Of a stretch of 64,000 bases of DNA, positions 50,880 through 59,455 are shown piece by piece (positions within the stretch are counted from its first letter, which is position 1; the number at the start of each line of letters is the position of its first letter). The notes under the pieces were generated by a model. It did no database searches. It was not told the DNA's origin and was given only the letters and a program-made list of their open reading frames with translations. A program made the position numbers and the translations under genes. This DNA comes from Clostridia bacterium (GTDB taxonomy: Bacteria > Bacillota > Clostridia > Oscillospirales > Acutalibacteraceae): the NCBI GenBank assembly GCA_900755895.1, contig CAAEIG010000052.1, forward strand, positions 51,480 to 115,479, given 5' to 3'.

Positions 50880-51803
50880 TTAAAACACACTGATATTGCT
50901 AAAGCGCTTGGCCACAAAGTTCACAATGACCAATAGGATGAAGTTGACCACGGAATTGAACAAGCCTACTGCTGTTGCAAAGCTGTACTGTGCTTGCTGC
51001 AAACCAACTTTGTACACATAGGTAGAGATCAACTCACTGACAGTGGTGTTCATATTGTTCTGCATCAGAAAAGCTTTTTCGTAACCAACGTTCATGATAT
51101 TACCTACGTTGAGAATCAGCATCAAAACAATCGTGGGTAGAATCAACGGCAGATCAATGCGAAGGATCCTCTGAAAACGAGTGGCGCCATCCACAATGGC
51201 CGCCTCGTAGTAATCCGGGCTGATTCCCACCAATGCCGCAATGTAGATGATGGCATTAAACCCCATACTCTGCCATACAGACGATCCCACATACAACGGG
51301 CGGAACCACTCCGGCAAACTGGTGAAGAAAATCTCCTTGCCTCCTGTATTGGTGATAATATTGTTCACCAATCCGTTAGCTGAAAACAGCACGGAAATAA
51401 TGCTGACAATGATAACTGTGGAAAGGAAATAAGGAGCGTAAGAAATTGTCTGGATCGTTTTACGCAGCTTCCCTCCGCGGATCTGATTGAGCAAAAGCGC
51501 AAAGATAATTGGGATAGGGAATCCCACCACCAATGTGAGCAGGCTGATAATCACCGTGTTCCAGATAGCGTTGACAGCAATGCTGGTGCTGAAGAATGTG
51601 TTGAAGTGCTTCATCAAGGGATCTGCCCAAGGGCTGCCCAGAATGCCCATATTCCCCTTGTAGTCCTTAAACGCAATCAAAAGGCCATACATGGGATAAT
51701 AGGCAAACAGCACAAGCCACACAAAGGCCGGCAGCAAAAGGACAAACAACTGCCATTTACTCAGCACATTCCTCACTTTCCATTTCCGTTTTCTTACCTC
51801 CAT
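50880..51803 (-). CDS. Carbohydrate ABC transporter permease (LplB/MalF-type)
   Basis: A 307-residue permease with six helices. It starts with a basic N-terminus, LVLFAYYPMYGLLIAFKDY and the EAA loop SPDYYEAAIVDGATRFQRILRIDLPLI. It belongs to the LplB/YtcP-like family that pairs with the LplC-type gene next to it. Confidence 0.94.
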   Translation of the reverse strand: MEVRKRKWKVRNVLSKWQLFVLLLPAFVWLVLFAYYPMYGLLIAFKDYKGNMGILGSPWADPLMKHFNTFFSTSIAVNAIWNTVIISLLTLVVGFPIPIIFALLLNQIRGGKLRKTIQTISYAPYFLSTVIIVSIISVLFSANGLVNNIITNTGGKEIFFTSLPEWFRPLYVGSSVWQSMGFNAIIYIAALVGISPDYYEAAIVDGATRFQRILRIDLPLILPTIVLMLILNVGNIMNVGYEKAFLMQNNMNTTVSELISTYVYKVGLQQAQYSFATAVGLFNSVVNFILLVIVNFVAKRFSNISVF

Positions 51804-51844
51804 TTTGGTATCATCCTTTCTATATAGCTTCCTGTCCCTGCCTG

Positions 51845-53272
51845 TTACAGGGTAAACAGCCCTAAGTCCTCGACCTCCATTTCTCCGTCAATGGCAAATA
51901 ATCCAAAACGGCGATCCTTGTAATCGTACATTCTCGCATTCATGGCGATATCGTCGTTGATATAGACCACCAACACGGTATCCTCTACAAAAACTTTCAC
52001 TTTGTAATCCTTGCCAGGCTCCAGTGCCAGCGGACGTTCCATTTCCACTGCGTAGGGGAACATCTTTCCACCTTCGCCATCCTCTCCCCAGAACCGAATT
52101 CCAGAGACATATTCCAGTCGGTTGCGAGCAGGCTCCAACACCAGGTAATACCCTGTGTCATAGTTTTCATCCACCTGAAGCGCAATGCCAAATCTCCGGG
52201 TATCCGGAGTAAACCGCAAGGTGGCCTCCAGCTTGCACTGTCTGGGAACTTGATCTAACAGCACACCGCCAAATCCACAAGGTGCCGACAACACGCCTCC
52301 TTTAGAATCGTTCTTCCACTCTCCCAAAACAGGCTCCACCGTCAAGGGGACTTCCTGACCCAGGGCAGCATCCACATGAGGTTCAGGAGCGACACGCAAG
52401 GTTCCATCGGGATTTTGCAAAACTTTATGGACCACCAGATTTCCGCCCCAATCCCAAGAACAGCAATCCTGGCTAATGCGGTTGCCGGGGTTGAAGGTCT
52501 TTTTTGCCAGCTCTTTGGTGGGATTCCAACCATAAATGTAACGATCCTTACCGTCCGTGCCGGTTTTAGCAGCATAATAGGCACAGGAATCAAAGGTATC
52601 CTGCTCCGGAGCAATCCACGGGCCATTGAGGGATTTGCTCATGCGGTACAAAGTCTGGAACCTGTCACAGTAGTTGGAGAATACCAGATAATACCAGTCC
52701 CCCATTTTAAACAGATCCGGACACTCACAAGCGCCCGCAGCCTCCATGGGTGCATAAAATGGCTGGCGGTATTCCCAATGAGACAGATCCTTGGAAGCGC
52801 ACAATCCCACACACGCCCGGCGCTCCGTCTTACCAATGACGGAAGTGGCTAAGATCATCCACCACTCCTGAGCCTCCTCATTCCAGAAGACAAAGGGATC
52901 GCGCCATTCCGCCGGATCATAGATTTTACCGTCCGCCGGAAGAATTTCGTCCTCCAACTTTTTCCAGGTATCCAAATCCTTGCTGATTGCATGACGTACA
53001 AATTGCCGGCGAGGATTGTCCTTGAAGGTGCAGTAGAACAGATGATAGAGATCATCCACCTTGATGACAGAGCCTGTTCCTCCCTGAATATGGGTGGGAT
53101 GCTCTTGAAAGTGGATATGGTCCTCTGTGGTCAACATGTGCCATCCGTTCTCCTGGGTGGGATCCTCCTGACCACGAGTGTTTTTCAAATAGAACGGTTT
53201 GAACTGGCCATTATCATAAAAAGGGATTACGTCCCCCAACACCGATTTCCCAGGCCGATAAAACAACTCCAT
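51845..53272 (-). CDS. GH32-like fructosidase, first of two
   Basis: A 475-residue intracellular enzyme. The GH32 catalytic framework can be read: nucleophile-type Asp20 in IPFYDNGQFKPFYLK, the RDP motif at 124-126 (EWRDPFVFW) and the acid/base Glu183 in the ECPDLFKMGD motif. The N-terminal WMNDPNG of classical invertases is replaced by FYDNGQFKPFY. A beta-sandwich domain ends the protein (from about 320). The likely substrate is a fructoside or similar beta-linked keto-sugar; exact specificity is open. It forms a tandem pair with the next gene. Confidence 0.85.
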   Translation of the reverse strand: MELFYRPGKSVLGDVIPFYDNGQFKPFYLKNTRGQEDPTQENGWHMLTTEDHIHFQEHPTHIQGGTGSVIKVDDLYHLFYCTFKDNPRRQFVRHAISKDLDTWKKLEDEILPADGKIYDPAEWRDPFVFWNEEAQEWWMILATSVIGKTERRACVGLCASKDLSHWEYRQPFYAPMEAAGACECPDLFKMGDWYYLVFSNYCDRFQTLYRMSKSLNGPWIAPEQDTFDSCAYYAAKTGTDGKDRYIYGWNPTKELAKKTFNPGNRISQDCCSWDWGGNLVVHKVLQNPDGTLRVAPEPHVDAALGQEVPLTVEPVLGEWKNDSKGGVLSAPCGFGGVLLDQVPRQCKLEATLRFTPDTRRFGIALQVDENYDTGYYLVLEPARNRLEYVSGIRFWGEDGEGGKMFPYAVEMERPLALEPGKDYKVKVFVEDTVLVVYINDDIAMNARMYDYKDRRFGLFAIDGEMEVEDLGLFTL

Positions 53273-53306
53273 AGCTTCCCCTTCTTTCTAAAGTTTCTTT
53301 TTAAGA

Positions 53307-54725
53307 TCAGGTCCACAGGCGAATATTTTCAAATTTGGCCGTACCATGGGATGCAAACAGTCCAAAGAACTGATGGCTGTAATCAAACATCCGAGTGTTC
53401 AAGGCAATCTGATCATCCAGATAGGCCAGCAGGATGGAATCCTGCACGAAAACCCGCAGTTTGTGCGGAACATCCGGAGCCAAATTCAACGGGCGTTCCA
53501 TCTCCACGTCAAAGGGGAAGGTCCAACCGCCCTCGTCGTACATACGCAGTCCCGATTTCCATTCCAACCTGCCACGATGGGGTTGATAGCTCAGGTAATA
53601 GCCCGTTCCAAATTCCTCGTTCACTTGAAGTGCCACACCAATTTCCCGCACAGTACTGGAAAATGTGAAATCCAACTCCAACTTGCAAATTTGGGGTACC
53701 CGGTTTCCAAAGAGCACAGTGCTGTATCCATAGGGGCTTTCCACCGCTGCCCAATCCTCTCCAGTGGACCAAGGACCGTTCATGGGGGTCATCGGAGTTT
53801 TATTGGGAATTTGCAGGGCATTGTCCACTGAATCAGGTACGGTGACTGCTAAAGTACCATCTGGATTTTGCACCAAGCGGTGGACAATCATTGCCCCGCC
53901 CCAGTCGAAGGAATTGTAATCCTTGCCAGGATAAATGGGAGGATTGAAACCCCAGTTGTTGTAGTAGCGAGTGGGATTCCAGCCATAAATGTAACGGTCC
54001 TTCCCATCGGTACCAGTTTTGGCAGCGTAAAAGCAACGGGTGTCAAAACTGTCCACTGCCGGCGCCAGCCAAGGACCATTGAGAGATTTGCTCATGCGGT
54101 AATATGTTTGAAATCTATCCGTGTACTGAGAATAGATCAGGTAATACCAATCGCCCATTTTAAAGAGATCCGGGCACTCATGAGCACTGGTATGAATGTG
54201 CGGTGAATACAGCGGGGGGCAAATCGTCCAGTGGTGCATATCTGGCGATGTACACAGAGCTGTACATCCCCGGCGTGCTGTCTTACCCGTTTCCTTGGCG
54301 GCCAGCAGCATCCACCACTCTCCCGCGTCTTGGTTCCAAAACACAAAGGGATCACGCCAATCCGTCAGCTCATAAATCTCTCCATCTGCAGTAAAGCTCT
54401 CATCCTCCAGGGTCTTCCACTGGGTAAGATCCGTGCTCACTGCGTGATGTACAGTCTCACGTTTGGGGTTCTGCTTGAAGGTGCAGTAGAACAGATGATA
54501 GGTTCCCTCCACCAGAAGCACGGACCCTGTTCCCCCGCGAATTCCTGTGGGGGTTTCAGAAAAGTGCAGGTGATCTTTTGTGGTCAGCATGGTCCATCCC
54601 GCGGTCGCATCTTCTCCGTAATATCCCCGGTTTCCCTTTAAGTAAAACGGCTTGAAACATCCGTTGTCATAAAAAGGAATCACGTCACCGACCACTGCAT
54701 TTTTTGGATCGTAAAACAACTCCAT
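53307..54725 (-). CDS. GH32-like fructosidase, second of two
   Basis: A 472-residue paralogue from the ATG at 54725 (GGAGG ten bases upstream; a TTG at 54731 is in frame). It has Asp20 in IPFYDNGCFKPFYLK, RDP at 124-126 (DWRDPFVFW) and Glu183 in the ECPDLFKMGD motif, exactly as in its neighbour, with different active-site surroundings (HHWTICPPLYSPHIHTSA). It is the first gene of the eight-gene operon and stands closest to the operators. Intracellular; no signal peptide. Confidence 0.85.
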   Translation of the reverse strand: MELFYDPKNAVVGDVIPFYDNGCFKPFYLKGNRGYYGEDATAGWTMLTTKDHLHFSETPTGIRGGTGSVLLVEGTYHLFYCTFKQNPKRETVHHAVSTDLTQWKTLEDESFTADGEIYELTDWRDPFVFWNQDAGEWWMLLAAKETGKTARRGCTALCTSPDMHHWTICPPLYSPHIHTSAHECPDLFKMGDWYYLIYSQYTDRFQTYYRMSKSLNGPWLAPAVDSFDTRCFYAAKTGTDGKDRYIYGWNPTRYYNNWGFNPPIYPGKDYNSFDWGGAMIVHRLVQNPDGTLAVTVPDSVDNALQIPNKTPMTPMNGPWSTGEDWAAVESPYGYSTVLFGNRVPQICKLELDFTFSSTVREIGVALQVNEEFGTGYYLSYQPHRGRLEWKSGLRMYDEGGWTFPFDVEMERPLNLAPDVPHKLRVFVQDSILLAYLDDQIALNTRMFDYSHQFFGLFASHGTAKFENIRLWT

Positions 54726-54781
54726 ACACAAAACGCCTCCCCGATTGTCTGACTAGTTGTTGAAAGTCATTTTCTCGAGTA

Positions 54782-54795
54782 TGACAACGTTGTCA
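54782..54795. promoter_or_regulatory. LacI operator O1
   Basis: Perfect 14-base palindrome TGACAACGTTGTCA with the central CG pair typical of LacI-family sites; nearest to the sugar operon. Confidence 0.8.
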
Positions 54796-54808
54796 AATAA
54801 GGCAATGT

Positions 54809-54837
54809 TTGACAACGTTGTCAAAAAGCGGTATAAT
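54809..54837 (+). promoter_or_regulatory. Sigma-A promoter toward lacI
   Basis: TTGACA (54809-54814), 17 bases, TATAAT (54832-54837), both consensus. The -35 box and spacer are covered by operator O2, so the regulator would repress this promoter. Confidence 0.75.
54810..54823. promoter_or_regulatory. LacI operator O2
   Basis: Second perfect TGACAACGTTGTCA copy, 28 bases from O1 centre to centre (about 2.7 helical turns), which could allow cooperative binding. Confidence 0.8.
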
Positions 54838-54921
54838 AAAAAACACAGGAGAAAAACCAAAGCTCTTCAAACCGTGTTCTGCTTTCAAATAACAACGCCG
54901 TCTTTTCGGCAACCTACACAA

Positions 54922-54935
54922 TGATTACGTTGTCA
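54922..54935 (+). promoter_or_regulatory. LacI operator O3 and proximal lacI promoter
   Basis: TGATTACGTTGTCA differs from the perfect site at two positions. Its right end, TTGTCA (54930-54935), is also a -35 box with TATTAT 16 bases downstream, so the regulator may also repress this start. Confidence 0.55.
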
Positions 54936-55032
54936 ATTCTCTTTATGTGGCTATTATACTCACGCCCATTGTGCCTGTCAAGAGTATTTTTCATTTTTCT
55001 TCATTTTTTGTTCATTTTGAAGGAGGGCCTCT

Positions 55033-56022
55033 ATGCCAACAAGTAAAGACGTCGCTATTCTAGCGGGGGTTTCCCCTGCAACAGTATCACGGGTATTCCG
55101 TGGTGAAACCATTGTAGCGGAAATGACCAGAAAAAAAGTGATGGAAGCAGCCCGCCAGTTAAACTATACTCCAAGTCATGCGGCCAGTATTTTGAAAAAA
55201 AATAACAACCGCACCGTAGCATTTTTGGATCCAGATCCCCAAAACCCTTTTTACATTCAAATGATCTCAAAGATTGGGGAGATTTTGGAAAAGGACTATG
55301 ATATGGCTGTCTTGATGGCACCAAACACCAACTACAACAAACGGTTGCTTGCCACCATCCGCACTTTTCTCTCCTATCGTGTGGAGTGTATCGTGTTCTC
55401 CCCCATCCCCGGAAAGGACGACAAAACCATCCCGCGGTTAAATGAATTATTTGAGGCTGAACAAAACTGCAAATTCCTGCAGCTTCACTGTTTACAGTAC
55501 CCGCAGGTGGACGCCATCTACTACAATGATGTAGTCGGCATGGAAATGGCGACCACCTACCTGCTTGAACGGGGTCACCGGAGGATTCTCATAGTTTCTG
55601 ATGATTGCAAACGTATTGTAGGCTGTAATGACGCCTATCGAAAAGCAGGTATTGATACACCGGAAATTCCTGTGGAGCCTTTGAACTTTGCCATGTCCAC
55701 AGACCAACTGGCTGAATACATCCACGAACTGCACCCTACTGCCATCATTTCTGTGGCGGAAATGTTCAGTTTAAAGACCTACAGCGCCCTTACCAAATTG
55801 AAATATAGAATACCAGATGATATAAGCCTCATTGTATTTGATGATACTGCTTGGACAAGGGCAATGGATATCACAGTTGTCACCCATTCCGAAGAAGAGG
55901 TAATTCAAAGCGCTGTGGAAGCAATTACCAGTATGATTGATGGACAGCACACCCAGGTGGAACACAAAATTGTTTTGCCCATGCTGGTGGAGCGCAGCTC
56001 TGTAAAAACACTAACTTCTTGA
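55033..56022 (+). CDS. LacI-family transcriptional regulator
   Basis: A 329-residue repressor with AGGAGG before the ATG. The HTH reads SKDVAILAGVSPATVSRVFRG with the hinge KVMEAARQLNYTPSHAA, then the periplasmic-binding-like core. The core shows some drift from standard LacI (for instance VLMAPNTNYNKRLLATIRTF), so its effector may be unusual. It is divergent from the eight-gene sugar operon and the operators between them fit its HTH class. The gene uses visibly more AT-rich codons than the genes at 5-25 kb. Confidence 0.93.
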   Translation: MPTSKDVAILAGVSPATVSRVFRGETIVAEMTRKKVMEAARQLNYTPSHAASILKKNNNRTVAFLDPDPQNPFYIQMISKIGEILEKDYDMAVLMAPNTNYNKRLLATIRTFLSYRVECIVFSPIPGKDDKTIPRLNELFEAEQNCKFLQLHCLQYPQVDAIYYNDVVGMEMATTYLLERGHRRILIVSDDCKRIVGCNDAYRKAGIDTPEIPVEPLNFAMSTDQLAEYIHELHPTAIISVAEMFSLKTYSALTKLKYRIPDDISLIVFDDTAWTRAMDITVVTHSEEEVIQSAVEAITSMIDGQHTQVEHKIVLPMLVERSSVKTLTS

Positions 56023-56037
56023 AAATAGCTTTCCATA

Positions 56038-56076
56038 AAAAAGCCGGCTGGATGCTCCTATCCAACCGGCTTTTTA
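56038..56076. terminator. Bidirectional terminator between lacI and patatin
   Basis: AAAAGCCGGCTGGAT and ATCCAACCGGCTTTT around GCTCCT, with T-runs on both sides. Confidence 0.88.
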
Positions 56077-56079
56077 CTA

Positions 56080-56931
56080 TTAAGCAGAGGTTTCCTGCAA
56101 AAACTTTGCGATCTCACCACCATCGTGATAGCCCTTTTCGTACAGTCGTTTCAAGGCTTCTCGATCCCGGGTGAGGGTGTCCACACCGCAGGTATCTTCC
56201 GGGGCAACTATCAGCAATTTTCCCTGCTGCTGATACATGGATGCCAAATCCACGCCCCTGTTATAGTGAGAGGCCCTGCGTTCCAGCTGAGCGGCAGCTT
56301 TGGGGTACTTACGCTGAATCCGCTTTGCTAAAAAACAATCCTTCTCCGGTGTGCGCCGCAGATCTCGAGGCTTGGTGAGCAACAGCACCACCTTTTCGCA
56401 TCCCATGGAAAATGCCTTTTCAATGGGAATTGGATCACCCAAAGCTCCATCATAATAGGGCACCCCATCTATCTCATAAGGCCGGCACACAAACGGTATG
56501 GAACAGGATGCTTTTACCACGTCGTATTGATCCTGGGACATATCCTGTTTGGTAAAGTAAACCGGCTCCCCTGTCAAGGCATTTGTAGTCACCACGACCA
56601 TCTCTGTGGCACTTTGCTCCATGGCAGGATAGTCCAGGGGATCCTCTGAGTCATGACAGCTCAATTCTCCATAGACGTAGTCCATATCAATATAGCTGCC
56701 TTTACACAGGAAGTTTCTAAGGCTCATGTACTCCTTTCGCCTGGAATACTCTGTATAAAACCGGTAGTTGCGGCCCTTCTGTCCCGCAATATAGGAGGCG
56801 ATATTGGCCGCTCCTGCCGATACTCCCACCCCAACATCAAAGATGATGCCATCTTCTAAACAGCGGTCCAGGACTCCACAGGCGTAAATCCCCCGGAGTC
56901 CACCTCCCACATCTACCACCGCAGTTTTCAT
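56080..56931 (-). CDS. Patatin-like phospholipase
   Basis: A 283-residue lipid acyl hydrolase. DVGGGLRGIYACGVLD is the oxyanion glycine loop, GVSAGAANI carries the nucleophile Ser in GxSxG, and YDGALGDPIPIEKA carries the catalytic Asp of the dyad. No signal peptide is seen, so it is a cytoplasmic or membrane-peripheral enzyme of the RssA/YjjU type. It follows ftsH by 27 bases and probably shares its transcript. Confidence 0.9.
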   Translation of the reverse strand: MKTAVVDVGGGLRGIYACGVLDRCLEDGIIFDVGVGVSAGAANIASYIAGQKGRNYRFYTEYSRRKEYMSLRNFLCKGSYIDMDYVYGELSCHDSEDPLDYPAMEQSATEMVVVTTNALTGEPVYFTKQDMSQDQYDVVKASCSIPFVCRPYEIDGVPYYDGALGDPIPIEKAFSMGCEKVVLLLTKPRDLRRTPEKDCFLAKRIQRKYPKAAAQLERRASHYNRGVDLASMYQQQGKLLIVAPEDTCGVDTLTRDREALKRLYEKGYHDGGEIAKFLQETSA

Positions 56932-56958
56932 CGAACATCCTGCTCCTTTCCAACAACC

Positions 56959-58770
56959 TTACCGCTCCAGCAGATTCATAAACTCCTCGCCGGTAATGGT
57001 CTCCTTCTCATACAGATATTTGGCAATCTCATCCAGCTTGGCCTTGTTCTCCTCCAACAGCTTGATTGCCTTTTGATGCTGAGAGCGCACCAGGCCCACC
57101 ACTTGCTGGTCAATCTTTGCCTGAGTCTCTGCCGAACAAGCCAGGCTGGTGTCCCCACCCAGATACTGGTTCTGGACTGCCTCCAAGGCCACCATATCAA
57201 AATCGCGGCTCATGCCATAGCGAGTGATCATGGATCGAGCCAGCTTTGTGGCCTGCTCGATATCATTGCTGGCTCCCGTGGATGCAGAATGGAACTCCAC
57301 CTCTTCTGCTGCCCGTCCTCCGGTCAAGGTGGCAATTTTATTCTCCAACTCTTCCTGACTCATCAGATAGTGGTTGCCGTCATCCACCTGCATGGTATAA
57401 CCCAACGCGCCACTGGTTCTGGGCACTATGGTGATTTTCTGCACAGGTGCCGAATGGTTCTGCAACGCCGCTACCAAAGCATGGCCTGTTTCGTGATAAG
57501 CCACAATCAGCTTTTCTTTGTCAGTAAGAATGGCATTTTTCTTCTGGTAGCCTGCAATAACCACCTCAATGCTCTCCTCCAGATCAGCCTGGGTGACGGA
57601 CTTCCGTCCAGCACGCACTGCCCGCAAAGCGGCCTCGTTGACGATATTGGCCAGCTCAGCACCGGAAGCACCGGAGGCCATTCGAGCCACTTTGTCAAAG
57701 TCCACATCCCCGGCGATTTTCACTTTCTTGGCGTGAACCTTCAGAATTTCAGTACGACCCTGGAGATCCGGCAGCTCCACCGGCACCCGGCGGTCAAACC
57801 GTCCCGGACGGGTCAGGGCGGGATCCAGGGACTCCGGCCGGTTGGTGGCAGCCAGAATGATGACACCACTATTTTCCTCAAAACCGTCCATCTCTGTCAA
57901 AAGCTGGTTCAAGGTCTGCTCCCGTTCGTCGTTACCGGTCACATTGCCCTCGCGCTTTTTACCGATGGCATCAATTTCATCAATGAACACGATACAGGGT
58001 GCCTTCTCCTTTGCCTGCTTAAACAGGTCACGGACTTTGGCAGCACCCATACCCACAAACATCTCCACAAACTCCGAGCCGGACATGGAAAAGAACGGCA
58101 CATTGGATTCACCTGCTACCGCCTTTGCAAGCATGGTCTTACCGGTTCCGGGAGGGCCCACCAACAAGACACCTTTGGGCATGGAAGCTCCCACCTCTTT
58201 GTATTTGGTGGGGTCATGGAGATAATCCACAATTTCGGAAAGATTTTCTTTTGCTTCATCCTCACCGGCCACGTCTGAAAAACGAATGCCTTCCGAGGAC
58301 TTGACGTAAACTTTGGCATTGGCCTTGCCAAAGCTCATGGCGTTGGGTCCTCCCGCACGCTGCATCAGCTTCTTGGACATGAACTGTCCAATGGCCACAA
58401 AAATCACAATAGGCAGCACCCAGCTGAGCAGGAATGTAAGGATGGGATTGGCCTGTTCAATGACCTGACCGGAATACTGGGCGCCAGAATCTTTGAGCAT
58501 CTGGGCCAAATCCGGATCGGGAATCATACCGGCCTTGTACACGGACGTTTGATCCTTATTGGTGAAGATCACCTGGTTTTCCGCCTCTTGGATCTCCACC
58601 AGGCCCAGGTCCTTGTCCTCGGCCATCTTGACAAACGTGCCATAATCCACCTCCTGCACCCGAAGCTGGGACAGCCACGGCACTGTGAGCAGATTGATCA
58701 ACAGCAGCACGATCAGAACAATGGCATAATAAAAAATCAAAGGCTTTTTGGGGCGTTTCACTTCATTCAT
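56959..58770 (-). CDS. ftsH: ATP-dependent membrane protease FtsH
   Basis: A 603-residue FtsH: two N-terminal helices (about 11-31 and 107-128), Walker A GPPGTGKT (205-212), Walker B IVFIDEIDAIG, the second region of homology LDPALTRPGRFDRRV, and the zinc site HETGHALVAAL. It degrades unassembled membrane proteins and regulators. Its ATG overlaps the stop of the upstream coiled-coil gene in an ATGA, so the two are coupled. Confidence 0.98.
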   Translation of the reverse strand: MNEVKRPKKPLIFYYAIVLIVLLLINLLTVPWLSQLRVQEVDYGTFVKMAEDKDLGLVEIQEAENQVIFTNKDQTSVYKAGMIPDPDLAQMLKDSGAQYSGQVIEQANPILTFLLSWVLPIVIFVAIGQFMSKKLMQRAGGPNAMSFGKANAKVYVKSSEGIRFSDVAGEDEAKENLSEIVDYLHDPTKYKEVGASMPKGVLLVGPPGTGKTMLAKAVAGESNVPFFSMSGSEFVEMFVGMGAAKVRDLFKQAKEKAPCIVFIDEIDAIGKKREGNVTGNDEREQTLNQLLTEMDGFEENSGVIILAATNRPESLDPALTRPGRFDRRVPVELPDLQGRTEILKVHAKKVKIAGDVDFDKVARMASGASGAELANIVNEAALRAVRAGRKSVTQADLEESIEVVIAGYQKKNAILTDKEKLIVAYHETGHALVAALQNHSAPVQKITIVPRTSGALGYTMQVDDGNHYLMSQEELENKIATLTGGRAAEEVEFHSASTGASNDIEQATKLARSMITRYGMSRDFDMVALEAVQNQYLGGDTSLACSAETQAKIDQQVVGLVRSQHQKAIKLLEENKAKLDEIAKYLYEKETITGEEFMNLLER

Positions 58771-59210
58771 CGAGAGGGGGCCTCCTTTTCTTCGTCCAGA
58801 GCCATCTGCAGATCCACAGCATTTAGCGCCGCCAAAAGCGCATAGTCCGCGGACTGTATGGCAAAGTCAATGGCATACTCCGCAAACAGCGCAGCTGCCT
58901 CCGCACGATCCTCCTGGGGCGTATCCGCCTCACAGTGCAGATCCTCAGGCAATTCCCCTTGCAGCAGACTGTCCAGCTGTCTTTGATGATCCAGCTGCAC
59001 CTTTGCCAAAGCAGCTACTGCTGGAGACCGGCTGCTTGCCACCCGCTGCTCCAACAGACGGCTGCTTTCCTTCAGCTGTTCCTTTAGATGCTGCTGTTCT
59101 TCACGGATCTGCCCATGGCATTGACTTTGACACAGGCACAGACGGTCCCGAAATTGCTCACATCCCTCTTGCAACTCCAAAAGCTTGCTGGTAAACACCT
59201 GATTTTCCAC
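58767..59210 (-). CDS. Coiled-coil protein translationally coupled to ftsH, unknown function
   Basis: A 147-residue protein starting at a GTG. The first half is an amphipathic helix rich in Glu, Gln and Leu (ELQEGCEQFRDRLCLCQSQ, IREEQQHLKEQLKESSRLLE) and likely a coiled coil; the second half has a shorter helical, alanine-rich segment (AAALFAEYAIDFAIQSADYA). No signal peptide or membrane helix. The stop codon overlaps the ftsH ATG, which suggests stoichiometric production and perhaps an adaptor or regulatory role; this is inference only. Confidence 0.7.
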   Translation of the reverse strand: MENQVFTSKLLELQEGCEQFRDRLCLCQSQCHGQIREEQQHLKEQLKESSRLLEQRVASSRSPAVAALAKVQLDHQRQLDSLLQGELPEDLHCEADTPQEDRAEAAALFAEYAIDFAIQSADYALLAALNAVDLQMALDEEKEAPSR

Positions 59211-59256
59211 AGCGCTTCCACTGCTCCTTTCCAGGCGGATTTGCCTTCTGAAACCT

Positions 59257-59265
59257 GTTATACCA
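59257..59265 (-). promoter_or_regulatory. Extended -10 promoter of the ftsH operon
   Basis: On the minus strand TGGTATAAC (TG-N-TATAAC), about 47 bases upstream of the GTG start; no clear -35. Confidence 0.4.
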
Positions 59266-59303
59266 GCAATCCGTTTAAAACACCATTGGCAGTTTTCAGA
59301 TTG

Positions 59304-59364
59304 TGTCCTTACAAAAAAACAAATCTGTCAGAATTTTTGACAGTTCCCCTTTTTTGTAAGGACA
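59304..59364. repeat. Nested inverted repeat in the ftsH/GT8 divergent region
   Basis: Outer arms TGTCCTTACAAAAAA (59304-59318) and TTTTTTGTAAGGACA (59350-59364) are perfect 15-base complements. Between them lies a second hairpin, CTGTCA (59325-59330) with TGACAG (59338-59343). It could be an operator, a hairpin RNA, or a small mobile-element remnant; no target-site duplication is evident. Confidence 0.6.
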
Positions 59365-59455
59365 GATCCTCACTTTTACCAGTGGCCCCTTCTCTCAAAA
59401 CAAAGTATCATAAAAACAATCAATAGCTTCCAGCCCCGGCGAAAGGAGATCCTAC

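Larger units (their letters stand above)
54726..55032. promoter_or_regulatory. Divergent control region of the sugar operon and lacI
   Basis: This 307-base gap holds two perfect and one imperfect copy of the LacI-type palindrome, a plus-strand consensus promoter and a second plus-strand promoter near 54930. No clear minus-strand -35/-10 pair was found, although TTGACA occurs on that strand within both perfect palindromes. Nothing else codes here. Confidence 0.75.

Noticed and set aside
57073..58278. Plus-strand ORF of 401 codons opposite ftsH
   Set aside because: Antisense to conserved ftsH motifs; no ribosome site or homologous features.
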